The notes beneath the pieces were generated by a model that saw only the letters and a list, made by a program, of their open reading frames with translations, searched no databases and had not been told where the DNA came from. Shown one piece after another: positions 55,491-64,000 of a stretch of 64,000 nucleotides of DNA (positions are counted from its first letter, which is position 1; each line of letters starts with the position of its first letter). A program made the position numbers and the translations under genes. Origin of the DNA: Hypericum androsaemum (lineage: Eukaryota; Streptophyta; Magnoliopsida; Malpighiales; Hypericaceae); contig OZ023187.1 in assembly GCA_963995505.1 (NCBI GenBank), forward strand, positions 6,783,176 through 6,847,175, written 5' to 3'.

Positions 55491-55903
55491 CCATTAAATG
55501 ACAGCCACTCCGTAATGGAAAAAACGCGTCAATTTTTTTTCGAAAAAAAATACATAAGGAAAAAAAAGTTAAAGGCAGCCACTCAAAAAATTAAAGTGAG
55601 TATTAAATGACGGGCGGATTTCACTCCCTTGTAGATTTACTTTCCATTGGTCCCCTTCATATGCGTCGCCCCTGGTTTTGGGCATTATTACTATAATACC
55701 CCCACCTATCCCTTCCTGCCCCCGGGCCTTATAAATATCCAGGCACATTCTAGATAATGAGCTCAATACCAAATCCGATCTCGGGCGTCCTTGCCACCTT
55801 TTCTGACTAGGGTTTAAGTCCAATTCCAGTCGGACCTCATTTTTAAATACAAGTTTTTTCTTCATTTCATTTTTTTTTTCCTATCTTCCCTTCGCGCTTT
55901 TAT

Positions 55904-55911
55904 TATAAATA
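55904..55911 (+). promoter_or_regulatory. TATA box of the GGCT2 gene, with leader intron downstream
   Basis: TATAAATA lies 30-35 bp before a C/T-rich presumed transcription start. The leader contains a run of about 18 C (56057-56074). It ends at a CGGTAAG donor (exon end 56115), giving a leader intron of 342 bp that ends TTTTCAG (56457), one base before the ATG. Position and splice signals support the start codon used. Confidence 0.5.
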
Positions 55912-56458
55912 AAACCTCGGCTTCCTCGAATCAACCCTCTCCTCCTGCGACCACCCGAGAGGAACCCATTAACGCGGAGAGAGAGCGAGGGAGAGCCAGG
56001 AGAAAGAAGAGGAAAGGTGAACAAGGGAGAGAAAGGAGCTGAACTGTCCATTCCACCCCCCCCCCCCCCCCCCAATCTTCGCGTATCTCGGGCGAAATTA
56101 CGTTGGTTTCTGTCGGTAAGAGCGGATTTAAAAAATGGTTTTGGGGTTCTCGATTTAGTGGAATGTTTGGTAGTGTATTGTTGATGTGGTTGATGGTTTG
56201 GTATTCTATCTTTATTTGGGCAAAGTTTGGATTTTTTTTAATTTTTCTGAGTTGACTGAGAAGAGGGAAGTGAAATTAATGATGGAATTAATACAAAAAG
56301 GATTAAAAAGGAGATGCCTTCTACATGGTATGAGAGGAAACATTTGTGGGTTTCCCACCAGTGATTTGGTGATTTTTTTTTAAAAAATTTTGTGAATGCT
56401 TTTAATAGGAGTAGCTAATTAAGAATTTGGGTTCCAGGAGTTGAGCATAATTTTCAGG

Positions 56459-57784
56459 ATGGTGTTGTGGGTCTTTGGCTATGGATCTCTGGTGTGGAAC
56501 CCAGGATTTGATTATGATGAAAAGATGCTCGGCTATATTATGTATTATCCGCGCGTGTTTGACCTCTGTAAGCTCCTCGTCTGCTTTGAACTGGACTTAA
56601 TTTCGTTGCAGGTTTTGATGAGAAGATTGCTCTTTTTTTTCCAGCTTGCATTGATCACAGAGGTACGCCAGAACATCCAGCACGAACTTGGACTCTGAAA
56701 AATGTCGAAGGTGGTGTTTGCGTAAGTGAAATCTTATTTCCCGTTCTCAGCAATGCGTAGAAAAGCAGTGGGTTCTATCTTGAAATGATTTCTCTCGGTG
56801 AATTGTTTCCGGAATAGGTTCAGCTTTTATGTGTATTTTCTGGTTGAAGGTAGTTTGATGAGTAGTGAATAAGCAAATCTTTTTGAACCACGACAATTGA
56901 CCATCCCATGTGCAACAAGAAAGCAAACAACATGTAGGATAATTAGGAAATCTAATCATGCTGGCTGGTAAATTGTAAGTACTTGATGAGTAACTTAGGA
57001 GTTATAAAACCACAAAGAAGCAAACAGATATCGTTCAAATGGTTTTAAGAATCTCTGGTTTACTTGCTAGATATTAATCTCTTCTTCTAGTTCCAGTGGG
57101 GTGTTGCATATTTCGTCCGTGGATGCTGGATTTAATTAAACCACATGCAGTTTCACATCTAGTCCGGACAAAATATCAAACAAGTACTACCTTGGCCCTG
57201 CCCCACTGGAAGAAATGGCTAGGTAATGCTGGGTCATCTGAAGACATTCTCCTTGTTTCTTGTGCTATGACCAGCATGTCTTGTCTTCTTAACTTGTTAC
57301 TCACGTGCAGGCAAATTGCTACTGCTCGTGGGCCTAATGGATATAATAGAGACTATCTTTTCAAGCTAGAGAGGTCCATATTTCACATCGGTGACTTCCT
57401 TTCTATGACGTCTTCATTACTTTCCGGTTTCTGATATCTCTTCGTCTATGTCTTGTTAAGGCCACAACTTGATGGTTTATTTAAATTTCAACTCGTCTAT
57501 GTCTTGGTTTATGCTTCAGCAAGGTAACTTCTGTTGGTTCATTTTTTTATGTTCAAATAGGCCATGAAGATGATAAGGTGATAGAGCTGGCAAATGAAGT
57601 CCGTAAGGTGCTTGACGCTGCCAAAACGAGCATGTCATGGGAGAAGCTAACGTGCTCCATCTCTCAAGGTCATGAATCATGCGACAGCCCTCGAACCGCG
57701 GCCATTCCGCAAAGCAGTTGCAGCAGACTCTTAAGACAGTCGAACCAACCCGAGCCCGATCGGCTCTGCCATAACATCTGTTAG
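56459..57784 (+). pseudogene. ChaC-type gamma-glutamylcyclotransferase (GGCT2), catalytic segment deleted
   Basis: Exons recognised by protein match and splice sites: E1 56459-56567 ([20 protein letters not shown]), E2 56645-56721 ([14 protein letters not shown]), E3 from 57097 (WGVAYFVRG), E3b 57151-57222 (FTSSPDKISNKYYLGPAP), E4 57311-57390 (QIATARGPNGYNRDYLF) and E5 57561-57784 (HEDDKVIELANEVRKVL plus a tail). Plant GGCT2 enzymes cleave cytosolic glutathione to 5-oxoproline and Cys-Gly. The glycine loop YGSL is intact. However, between WGVAYFVRG and FTSSPDK about 40 residues are absent, including the conserved YLERRE-type stretch with the catalytic Glu. E3 instead runs into a TAA at 57131-57133. 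A GCAG before E3b could act as an acceptor, so a shortened in-frame mRNA is conceivable, but it would be inactive. All other splice junctions are good, so loss is recent. Confidence 0.87.
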
Positions 57785-58390
57785 AATAGCAGTAGTAGTA
57801 ACCCAAAAGTTGATCTCCCCTAACCCAGATGTGACGCTCGGTGAGTATTTTACGGATAGTTACACGGCCGCAGAATTTCGTCCATTCTTTTCTGACACCA
57901 TTTTAAAATTAAATAGAATGACTATGACTTAATAGGTTATGGACAAAACAAAAAGAGTAAAAAACCATAGATAAGGATCAAAATTCTTAAATCCCTAATA
58001 TTTGATATAATGTATTTATGGTGATTTTAGAGTTTTAAAATGATGAGAGGGTTACTCATAAGTGTTATTTGAGATAGAAAATTTATACCATAGACTAAAA
58101 AATTCGATTTTTCAAAATTGAATAACTATACCTCCATAAAAATCTATAAAAATTTCGCGATCATATCTTTTGCCCCATAAGTATCAGATTCATTTTTTTG
58201 TAAATTTAAATTTGGTCAAATTGGCCTAAACATTAGAGCTATAGAAGACTTTGTGCATTAATATCATATTACATTGGCTTTCCCTGCTTCAGCAACAAGT
58301 CAGGCTCCCACAGCAACGAAAACTTATAAAGCAACACCTCTTATCTTAAATTCTCAAATCAGCGAATTAATTTTTCGCTCCAACACCAAT
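57785..58390. other. Presumed 3' side of GGCT2 and AT-rich spacer
   Basis: No further gene. It ends at the left edge of duplication A copy 2. Confidence 0.45.
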
Positions 58391-61300
58391 ATTTGAACAA
58401 TGAGAATTGAGTGTTATGACGATGGCGTGTTGAGGTTTGGCCACATTAGTGCTGATTTCTTTTTCTTTTTATTTCAATCTGCTTTAGAAACTTGGTTTTA
58501 AAAAACGTCTAAGAGGCTGACCATGGAATTCTCCGATTACTAAAGAAGAAGTCATCTTCGACTTTGGGTTGATGCCCAATTCCTTGGACAGTGAAATAAG
58601 AGATGGTTCCAACCTTGGGTTGATGCCAATTTTTTTAATAAATATTAGAGGTAAATATTCACTGGTCTTTGTAGTTTGATATAATATATCGATAAGTCCA
58701 CATTATAATAATTTAGTCCGTAAATTTTGAAAAACCAAATTTATTTGTTTCAAGTTCATTTCTCAATCAAAAGTTCAGACAAAACTGCCCATAGAAACTA
58801 TATTTGACTTGCTTGAGCAAATAAAAGAATTACATCACCTCCCAATCAAGTTAGCGCCACCGCCCACCAGCTGGTCTCTCTCTCTCTCTCTCAATGCATC
58901 AAAATTGCATCAAGTTCCCTCGCCTCATAATCTAAAACTCAAACCCAAATAACTAATTTTTCAAAAGGGAGTTTATTTTCCCGACAATTTCCTGAATGGG
59001 GTTGTCAGGGGATGATTTCCTTGTCTGGGGTCGAGCCGGAAATCGCTCAGTGGGGAACGTTTTCCCTTCGCACGAAACCGCTGCTCAGGCAGCGTTTTCG
59101 AATGAAATTGCTCCAGTTGTAGCATTTTCAGTCAAGCCGAGCACAACGGAGATTCTCGACTCGGCTGGCCGAAAACCGCTCCAGCGCGAGAATTTGTTTT
59201 TTACCGAAAACTTTTTTTTACCAAAAATCGCTCCGCCGGGAGCATTTTTTATTTTTTACCAAAACATTTTTTTTCAAAAACCGCTCCGCCGGGAGCGTTT
59301 TCTTTTTTTTACCAAAAACCGCTCCGCCGTCGAGAGCATTTTCTTTTTTTACCAATTTAATTGTCTCATTTAAACCAAAATCCGGTCTTAACCATTATAC
59401 AACTTGTTTATTAAAAATAAAGAGGAAGTAATGTTTATTAAAAATAATAATATTCTAGAATTCCCTTTGATAAGGTTGCAATGAAAAAGTACCTCCAAAT
59501 AAAAAATTCTATCTTGATGTTAATATGAACAACTAATTTCGTAATATAATACACCCGGCTAAATACAAAAAAAAATTCCACAAACTGGCCAAAAACTGGT
59601 CCAGGCATAGCGTTTTCAAGCTGGTCAAAAAAGCCAGAAAAAGCCGGCCAAAAAATTAGCAAGGTAAGCTTAAAATTTTACCCTCAAAATTATATTTTTA
59701 CTAGGGTTGTTTCTGTAATTGAAAAAAAATTTAATTAAACCCTACCTCCTCCTTCCTCTATGATGTTTGCCTCTCTATATGTATTGCTTTATTGTTCCTT
59801 GAATTCGGTAAAAATGCACTCATCTTAGAGATTGTTGTAATATATTGTGTTGCTTTATTATTTTTTTAGCCATTGAGGCGGTTCACTTCATTTTTAATTT
59901 TCTAATTTTTAGATAATTAACAAAAAAAATTTAAAGTTTCTATCGTATGTTGTCAATGTTTTGCCAAGCTAGACTCGTTATTACAGATGTTAATTGCCCA
60001 ATAACTTATTATACCATATATACTATACATGTAAAAGTTAAAAAATTAATGAAATCTGAGATTTATTACGACAAAAATTTAAAAGATTTATTGCAAGCTT
60101 ACTTGTATAATGGTTAAGACAGGTTCTGGTTTAAATAGGATAATTGGAATTGAATTGCTGGAAATCAATTTTTGGTAAAAAAAAAGAAAACGCTCCCGGC
60201 GGAGCGGTTTTTGGCAAAAAAAAAGTTTTGGTAAAAAACAAAAAATACTCTCGGCGGAGCAGTTTTTGAAAAAAAAAGTTTTCGGTAGAAAAAGAAAACG
60301 CTCGCGCTAGAGCAGTTTTCGGCCAGCCGAGCTGAGAATATCTCCATTGTGCTCGGCTTGACTGAAAACGCTCCAGCTGGATCGATTTTATTCGAAAACG
60401 CTGCCCGAGCAGCGGTTTCGTGCGAAGCGAAAATGCTCCCCCTTGAGCGTTTCCGGCTCGACCCCAGACAAAAAAAACATCCCCTGACAACGCCATTCAG
60501 AGAATTGTTGGGAAAATAAACCCCCTTTTGAAAGAAAAAAAACCCAACCCAAACACGGTATTTATCATCGCGACGTCGTTTATTCTCCTCGGCTCATCAT
60601 GCTGATATTTACAATTTATATTAGTTTGAAATATATATAAAAAAGTGAGTAAGAAGTTCTGAGGGTATTTTAGAATATTAAAAAAAAGAAAGTCTCAATG
60701 ATTAGAGGGACTATTGAAAATAAAATGTATAACCCGCTACATTCGTATGTTTTAACTCATCTGCATTGTATATGTTACTGACACGTAGGCGGTAGTGAAT
60801 TTGTTACTGGACCTTGTACACGTTGTCCCTTGCACCAATCAAGTTGACCATACTTGAAGTCGAGCGGGCGAGTAATATAAAAGTGGTACTAATTGCCCCA
60901 TTTAGAAAAATAAAAAGGTTTTTACTAGTTCGATTTTAAGTATAGGCATTAACTAATTGTACCAAGGAGTACTTATTCTAATAGCATAAAAAAATAGTGA
61001 AGTAGAAAATGACCACCGTTCAAATCTTAGTCACGACAAAAAATTATTTATTAAATTTTATCAACCTTTATTCCTTTAATTGTTTCGGGGTCAGTTGAAT
61101 TTTTTTGAGGTATATATATGAATATATATGTAATTACTAAAAATACTGATTTATTTTGTGCAATTTTTAAAAAATAATAACTTGGGTCAATTTTATATAT
61201 AAAAAATCGCCTCATGAACTATGCCGTTACTTGGCCACCAAATTTTACGATATCCACATCATGCCAAATGGAAAATTAGAAAAATTTACCTAACAAATTT

Positions 61301-61757
61301 AAGAAATATTAGAATTTTTTTTTAAAATATACTATGCAATTATTATTTTTTTTTTTTCTGTGATGATACGAAAACTTTTACAATCCTGAATTATCAGATC
61401 TCATCTAAGAACTTGTTATTCGGGTCCATCTCAGAGTTGTTGTCAGCGCAATGCTGCCCATGTATTTATGCATTTAATGATGCGCCATTATTTTTATCCT
61501 TTTATTGTTCTTGAACATCACAAATGTGACGCGAGTATTTGTGCCGCTGTTAAGCAACGACACAAATCTGCCACTATTCGCCATGATGTCAGAATGAGAT
61601 GAGCTGGGGGTTCCGACCCCGTCCATCTCATGTTAAATGTGACAACTTTCCTAACTTAGAAACTAATATTTGCAAAAGGACCCTTCACAAACCCAAAATT
61701 ATCGAGAATGGTCTCAGATCTTTTGTAATTGTTTTCTCAGTCCAAAGATGAAATTAA
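58391..61757. repeat. Segmental duplication A, copy 2
   Basis: Direct repeat of 36009-38357, about 90 percent similar by eye. It is interrupted by a 1.6-kb inverted-repeat element (58951-60545). It lacks the TRIM of copy 1 and shows a (TC)n tract at that site. The right edge GATGAAATT (61749-61757) is where copy 1 runs into a copia LTR and copy 2 into different DNA. Confidence 0.92.
58951..60545. mobile_element. Non-autonomous MULE-like element with about 440-bp inverted repeats
   Basis: The left arm (58951-59402) and right arm (60103-60545) are inverted repeats of each other over about 440 bp. Both share TTTATTTTCCC, GTTGTCAGGGGATG, TCTGGGGTCGAGCCGG and, at the inner edge, CTTAACCATTATACAA. 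Flanking 9-mers AACCCAAAT (58942-58950) and AACCCAAAC (60546-60554) agree at 8 of 9. The empty site is visible in duplication A copy 1 (AAACCTAAATACGG). Long TIRs with a 9-bp duplication fit Mutator-like elements. The 700-bp centre has no transposase. Each arm holds an array of GCTCCGCCGGGAGC-type small palindromes separated by T-rich spacers. Apparent 120-codon frames in both arms mirror each other and are not genes. Confidence 0.85.
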
Positions 61758-62416
61758 TTAAACTCTCCCTGCCTTGGAGATGATATATCTGAATCTCACC
61801 AAGGAAAGGGGCGATCTTGTCTCGTTGCCGCCAACTCACTTTCCTCTTCCATTGGAGCATTTGGGTTTCCCAAAAGTTCTCTCCACATCCTTCCTCCCCA
61901 CCAAAAATCCCATCTTCCTTGAACTAAGAAGATTGTAAAGGTTCGATCTTTTTTATGTGCTTCGATTGTTAAGGTCAATTATGGTTCTGGGTATGCGTCA
62001 AATCGCTGTTTGGGGAGAATTTAAAGAAATAGGGAGGGAATTGGAAGGTTTGCTTTTGTGGATCTTGATAGTCTTCTTAAAGTTTTAATCTTCTGTCTGA
62101 TAAAAAAATGATGTTATGTGAAGTTGGAGATCAAGATTGGAAATGGCTTTTTTGTTGGTGTCAGTGTTTGATAATGTGGAATTGAGGTGTTTGAGGATGT
62201 GCAATGGATTGATTTGGGTCGAAACCTTTCTTTGGGAACTTATGTTTTGTGTTTATTTATTCTTTTGAACCTTTCTTTGGCAGCTTTGTGCTGGTGGATT
62301 ATTGTTAGGTAAAGGCTGAAGAGAACATTGGCAAGTAGGTAGGAACTCTTGGTGCTCTTGCCTGGTTGAGCTGTGGTTGTTGTGGAACTTGAGATAAGAA
62401 CTCCCGGGAAGCTAGA
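61758..62416. other. Presumed upstream region or leader of the HSP70-16 fragment
   Basis: No other gene recognised. Moderately G/T-rich plus strand from 62,000 on is compatible with a leader intron, since acceptor-like sequence and GGAAGCTAGAATG precede the start codon, but this cannot be proved. Confidence 0.4.
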
Positions 62417-63290
62417 ATGAGCGTGATTGGCTTGGATATTGGTAATGAAAACTGCATCATTGCTGTCGCGAGGCAACGTGGGATTGATGTGTTGTTGAAT
62501 GATGAATCAAACCATGAGAACCCAAGTGTTACTTATTTTGGAGGAGAAGCAGCAGTTTTTCGGCGTTGCTGCTTCTGCTACAATGCATCCAAAGTCAACA
62601 ATAACTGAGGTTAAGAGGTTGATTGGACGGAACTATTCTTACCCTGATGTTCAAGATGAGCTGAAGATGTCACCTTTCGAAACTTCGGTAGGAGAGGATG
62701 GCTGTGTCCTGATTCACTTGCAGTACTTGGGTGAGAAGCACAGTTTTACATCTGTCCAGATCATGGCAATGCTGTTTTCACATCTGAGGGAAATAACAGA
62801 GAAAAATTTGGAAATGCCTGTTTTGTGTTGTGTTGTTAGTGTACCATCCTATTTCTCGAGCTTGCAGAGAAGAGCATCCTTAAGTGCTGCAAAGATTGCA
62901 GGGCTGAAACCTCTTAGGTTAATGCACGACTGTACAGCAACATCTCTTAGTTGTGGAATTTACAAGACCGAGTTCTCAAAGGCTGGGCCAACCGCCTTTG
63001 CGTTTGTTGACATCGGTCATTGTGATACACTTGTGTCAATAGTATCTTTCGAGCAAGGGCATATGAAAATATTGTCACATGCTTCCGACAGCAGTTTGAG
63101 AGGCAGAAATTTTGATGAAGTTCTTATTAGTTATTTTGCTACACAGTTCAAGGAGCAGTACAAGACTGATCTGTACTCTAACGTCAGAGCATGTGTAAGG
63201 TGAAAAAGGTTTGGAGTGCCAATTTGGAAGCTCCTTTAAATATTGAGTGCTTCATGGATAAGAAAGATATCCAAGGATTTATTAAAATGA
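62417..63290 (+). pseudogene. HSP110/HSP70-16-like chaperone, N-terminal fragment with frameshifts
   Basis: It starts MSVIGLDIGNENCIIAVARQ and continues GIDVLLNDESNHENPSV. This is the nucleotide-binding domain of plant HSP70-14/15/16 (Hsp110/SSE family, nucleotide exchange factors for HSP70). After FGG one extra G at about 62540 shifts the frame. The second frame then reads ASATMHPKSTITEVKRLIGR, VPSYFSSLQRRASLSAA, IAGLKPLRLMHDCTATSL and LRGRNFDEVLISYFA. At NVRACVR about 20 nt are missing (the LRASCE stretch of relatives), shifting the frame again to KKVWSANLEAPLNIECF and KKDIQGFIKMT. The match ends at about 63290, roughly 300 of the usual 750 or more residues. Closest family member by motif is HSP70-16. 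It is uninterrupted by introns in the part seen. Confidence 0.9.
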
Positions 63291-64000
63291 CCCATGTCAA
63301 AGGACCCATCACCCATTGTTGTTGTTTGCACAAAAAATTTTAAGTTGGATAAAAGGATTCTAACAAAAACAAACCCTTTTCTAAGCTTTTCAAGAATCCC
63401 TACAGCTATAAAGTTGTTAGAATCTTCATATCCTACCCAAAACGTTTTAAATTGATAGCAGAGATTATAATATATTACTAGAACGAGCCAATTGTTCCTA
63501 CGAGACCCGTGTCCCATTTATTGCTCGCATTAAAATTTACAATTGAATATAAAAATAATAACAAAAACAACCCCTTTTCTAAGCTCCTCGGAGAGTTAAA
63601 GAACAGACATAATAAGATTGAACCTTGAAATAAAAAAAAACAAATAACGGAAACATATTTCTTTTCCTTTATTTGAAAAAAATAGTCGTGGGCTTAGGCC
63701 TTAGGATTCATGGACAGTTTTAGTTTGGCGGGCCAGTAACATTTCTCAATTTTGAAAAAATGAATTAATCATAAGATATTTTTTCCATGGCTTAAATTTT
63801 GATATTTTTTCCACAAATTTTTTTTTTTGATATTGTTTCGACGAGTCACTATTAAAACATATCAAAATATTCCTAACTCCAAAAAAATTTATTTAATTGT
63901 CACTTAAAAAAAACTAAAATTTTGTCTTCGGATTCACACATCTCGTACAAGAAATTTTAGATATTGTGGTGATCCAAATTCAATTCCGTAAAAAATTGTG
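63291..64000. other. AT-rich DNA after the HSP70-16 fragment
   Basis: No further chaperone sequence. The phrase AAACCCTTTTCTAAGCT(T/C)(T/C)TC occurs at about 63373 and again, modified, at 63571, suggesting a small direct repeat of about 200 bp spacing. Nothing else seen. Confidence 0.45.

Noticed and set aside
58996..60496. A pair of similar proteins (about 125 and 121 aa) on opposite strands
   Set aside because: They are the two arms of one long inverted repeat, and their Phe-rich sequence comes from T-rich spacers.

Overview
The window looks like nuclear DNA of a eudicot plant. It is AT-rich and intron-bearing, and carries plant-type receptor-like proteins, plant gene families (pollen receptor kinase, SKIP27-type F-box, SCAR, alpha-SNAP, AIG2, ChaC-type gamma-glutamylcyclotransferase, HSP70-16) and typical plant repeats (Ty1/copia, a Cassandra element with a 5S-like LTR, TRIMs, hAT-type MITEs, a long-TIR MULE-like element, L1-type LINE pieces). 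I cannot name the species.

Only two genes look intact. They are paralogous EIX2-type leucine-rich-repeat receptor-like proteins (RLPs) on opposite strands: one of 1053 aa at 10.7-13.8 kb (minus) and one of 1024 aa at 49.3-52.4 kb (plus). They share 5' leader, TATA region and 3' UTR. A deleted third copy (7.6-8.3 kb) and an internal LRR fragment (6.3-6.6 kb) show that this is a birth-and-death RLP cluster. These proteins would sit in the plasma membrane, sense an extracellular ligand and signal through a partner kinase, since they have no kinase domain of their own.

The rest is mostly a graveyard of gene pieces. Several keep the original start codon and lose the 3' part: a PRK-like ectodomain (3.5-4.2 kb), a SKIP27-like F-box (6.9-7.1 kb), a SCAR N-terminus (23.1-23.3 kb), AIG2-like exons 1-2 (41.0-41.5 kb) and the HSP70-16 N-terminal third (62.4-63.3 kb). 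Others are internally broken: an alpha-SNAP with a zinc-finger exon spliced in phase upstream (27.4-30.8 kb), an F-box gene (35-35.9 kb) and a glutathione-degrading GGCT2 that lacks its catalytic segment (56.5-57.8 kb).

The mobile DNA can be read in detail. A 5.4-kb copia element (16,991-22,394) has perfect target-site duplications and LTRs differing at 5 of 204 positions. A 564-bp hAT-type MITE interrupts its gag-pol frame, leaving its own 8-bp target duplication. Two relatives of that MITE (2,166-2,993 and 16,061-16,370) and an end fragment (40,484) are also present. A Cassandra element (28,871-29,466), a TRIM (36,502-36,844) and a 1.6-kb element with about 440-bp inverted repeats (58,951-60,545) can be delimited; the last two lie in only one copy of a 2.3-kb segmental duplication (36.0-38.4 and 58.4-61.8 kb). 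A second duplication (41.7-42.2 plus 46.6-47.2 kb, repeated at 48.0-49.2 kb) brought LINE-derived sequence directly upstream of the TATA box of the second RLP gene. No CRISPR, operon-like or prokaryotic features are present.
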